This document shows positions 7,134 to 8,765 of a stretch of DNA of 8,765 bases, piece by piece. The position numbers were made by a program, and so were the translations under genes. Where the stretch lies: contig JAUWEU010000021.1 of assembly GCA_030608125.1 (NCBI GenBank), positions 1 to 8,765 of the forward strand. Reading direction: 5' to 3'. How positions within the stretch are numbered: the first letter of the stretch is position 1; every line of letters starts with the position of its first letter. The notes beneath the pieces were generated by a model. That model made no database searches. It was given only the letters and a program-made list of their open reading frames with translations, and had not been told where the DNA came from. The DNA is from Dehalococcoidia bacterium (lineage in GTDB: Bacteria; Chloroflexota; Dehalococcoidia; Dehalococcoidales; W498).

Positions 7134-8765
7134 CTACTTCGGAAACACAGCTCCAGTGCTAGCTGAACATACTTTTTCTGCGTAGTATTTAAGATAACCT
7201 GTTTTTATTTTAGGCTCAAACTGAGCCAGATGAGCCAGACGATTAGCTATCTCTTCATCACTAAGCTCTACCTCAAGCTTATAATTTGGAATGTCAATCT
7301 TGATTATATCACCATTGGCTAGGGCAGCGATAGGTCCTTTGCTGGCTGCCTCAGGTGAGACATGCCCAATAGCGGCACCATGAGTTGCCCCCGAAAAACG
7401 CCCGTCAGTGATGAGGGCAACCTCCTTATCCATACCCATACCACTTAGCAGAGCGGTAGGGGTGAGCATCTCTCTCATCCCAGGCCCACCCTTCGGACCT
7501 TCATAACGAATGACTATTACTTCGCCCGGCTTTATGCTACCACTCATAATTGCCTCTGTAGCCTCTTCTTCAGAGTTAAAAACCCTGGCTGGACCTCGAT
7601 GAACCAACATTGGAGGAGCTACTGCCCCCCTCTTTACCACTGCCCCCTCTGGTGCCAGATTGCCAAAAAGGATAGCAATGCCTCCCGTAGCCGAGTAGGC
7701 ACTGGCAGTGGAGTGGATAACCTCTTTATCCACAACCCGGCTATCAGTGATAATCTCAGCCACCGACTTTCCCGATACTGTCCTTGACCCCAGGTTCAGT
7801 AACCCCTGTAGCTCCTTCATCACTGCGGAGATGCCGCCAGCACGGTCCAAATCCTCAATGTGATAATCACCGGCTGGGCTTAACTTACACAGGTAAGGAG
7901 TACCTTGACTTATTTCATTTACCAGTGACAAGGGAAAGTCAATCCCTGCCTCATGAGCTATTGCTAAAAGATGCAAAACCGAATTGGTGCTACCACCCAA
8001 TGCCATATCAACGGTAAAGGCATTATAAATAGAATCCTTATTCATAATATCCCGAGGACGAATATTGTTAGATAAAAGCTCCATAACCTGCTCTCCAGCT
8101 TCCCTAGCCAAACCTCGCCGCCTGGCATCAACAGCAGGAATAGTACCATTGCCTACTAACCCCATTCCTAGGGCTTCAGTTAAACAATTCATAGTGTTGG
8201 CAGTAAACATTCCAGCACAGCTACCGCAACCGGGACAAGCAATCTCTTCCAACTCTTCCAATTCCTCCTGACTCATTTCCCCCTTAGCTACCTTACCTAC
8301 CGCCTCAAAGACAGAACTGAGGTCAACCTGTCTAACCCCACTGCTACTACCCAGATGCCCTGCCAGCATAGGCCCACCGCTAACCAAGATAGCCGGTAGA
8401 TTCAGCCTTACCGCTGCCATAAGCATCCCAGGAACTATCTTGTCACAATTAGGGATAAAGACTAAAGCATCAAAGGCATGAGCCTCAGCCACGATTTCCA
8501 CCGAGTCAGCTATTAGTTCTCGGCTGGGCAGACTATATTTCATACCCGGGTGATTCATAGCAATGCCATCACACACAGCAATAGTATTAACCTCAAAGGG
8601 AACACCCCCTCCACTTCTCACCCCCGCCTTAACTGCCTCAGCAATATCTCGCAGATGTATGTGCCCCGGTACAATCTCGCTAAAGCTATTAATAATACCT
8701 ATAAAAGGCTTACCCATTTCGGCTCTGGTACAGCCTACAGCATACAATAACGAGCGGTGTGGAGC
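7134..8765 (-). CDS. ilvD: Dihydroxy-acid dehydratase, N-terminal residues beyond window
   Basis: IlvD dehydrates 2,3-dihydroxy-isovalerate and 2,3-dihydroxy-3-methylvalerate to the 2-oxo acids that are then transaminated to valine and isoleucine; it needs an Fe-S cluster and Mg2+. The frame is open to the window edge ([20 protein letters not shown]), so the true start lies upstream. About 12 residues are missing compared with the usual length of about 555. A TTG at 8747..8745 is an internal leucine, not the start. Landmarks, numbered from that leucine: [16 protein letters not shown] (54-69), [13 protein letters not shown] (99-111), [19 protein letters not shown] (171-189), GGSTNSVLH (251-259) and [14 protein letters not shown] (444-457). 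The position that carries the NTC cysteine in plant-type [2Fe-2S] enzymes reads NSF, as in E. coli. The TAG stop is nine bases before the DUF4258 remnant. No pathway leader or promoter is visible because the 5' end is outside. Confidence 0.97.
   Translation of the reverse strand, partial: APHRSLLYAVGCTRAEMGKPFIGIINSFSEIVPGHIHLRDIAEAVKAGVRSGGGVPFEVNTIAVCDGIAMNHPGMKYSLPSRELIADSVEIVAEAHAFDALVFIPNCDKIVPGMLMAAVRLNLPAILVSGGPMLAGHLGSSSGVRQVDLSSVFEAVGKVAKGEMSQEELEELEEIACPGCGSCAGMFTANTMNCLTEALGMGLVGNGTIPAVDARRRGLAREAGEQVMELLSNNIRPRDIMNKDSIYNAFTVDMALGGSTNSVLHLLAIAHEAGIDFPLSLVNEISQGTPYLCKLSPAGDYHIEDLDRAGGISAVMKELQGLLNLGSRTVSGKSVAEIITDSRVVDKEVIHSTASAYSATGGIAILFGNLAPEGAVVKRGAVAPPMLVHRGPARVFNSEEEATEAIMSGSIKPGEVIVIRYEGPKGGPGMREMLTPTALLSGMGMDKEVALITDGRFSGATHGAAIGHVSPEAASKGPIAALANGDIIKIDIPNYKLEVELSDEEIANRLAHLAQFEPKIKTGYLKYYAEKVCSASTGAVFPK

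Noticed and set aside
8745..8747. TTG as the start codon of ilvD
   Set aside because: The frame continues upstream to the window edge with family-typical residues (APHRSL), so this is an internal leucine and the true start is outside.

Overview
The window carries a branched-chain amino acid (isoleucine/valine) biosynthesis cluster, all on the minus strand. In transcription order (high to low coordinates) it reads ilvD (5' end outside the window), a broken DUF4258 gene, a DUF2283 gene, ilvB, ilvN, a large GNAT/ADP-forming acyl-CoA synthetase fusion, a universal-stress-protein remnant, ilvC, and the first 109 codons of a gene with an Mrr-type N-terminal domain that runs off the low-coordinate edge. 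No plus-strand gene, RNA gene, CRISPR array or insertion sequence is supported.

The ilvD-ilvB-ilvN-ilvC order and the sequence style recall Dehalococcoidia (Chloroflexota), probably an uncultured member. This is an inference from gene order and recalled sequence style; there is no rRNA or other strong marker to confirm it.

Together IlvB/IlvN (acetohydroxyacid synthase), IlvC (ketol-acid reductoisomerase) and IlvD (dihydroxy-acid dehydratase) give the whole route from pyruvate (or pyruvate plus 2-oxobutanoate) to the 2-oxo acids of valine and isoleucine. IlvB and IlvN overlap by 25 bases. The cofactor loop of IlvC lacks the usual arginine and carries glutamates instead, which points to NADH rather than NADPH.

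The extra material lies in the junctions. Between ilvD and ilvB is a DUF4258/DUF2283 pair, toxin-antitoxin-like in layout, whose first gene is frameshifted while the second is intact. Between ilvN and ilvC is a 903-residue protein joining an N-terminal acetyltransferase to a complete ADP-forming acyl-CoA synthetase that keeps its phospho-histidine, followed by about 38 codons of a decayed universal stress protein gene. Behind ilvC starts an Mrr-like restriction or DNA-binding gene. The partial Mrr gene, the stress-protein remnant and the DUF4258 remnant are easily missed because they are edge-truncated, frameshifted or very short.
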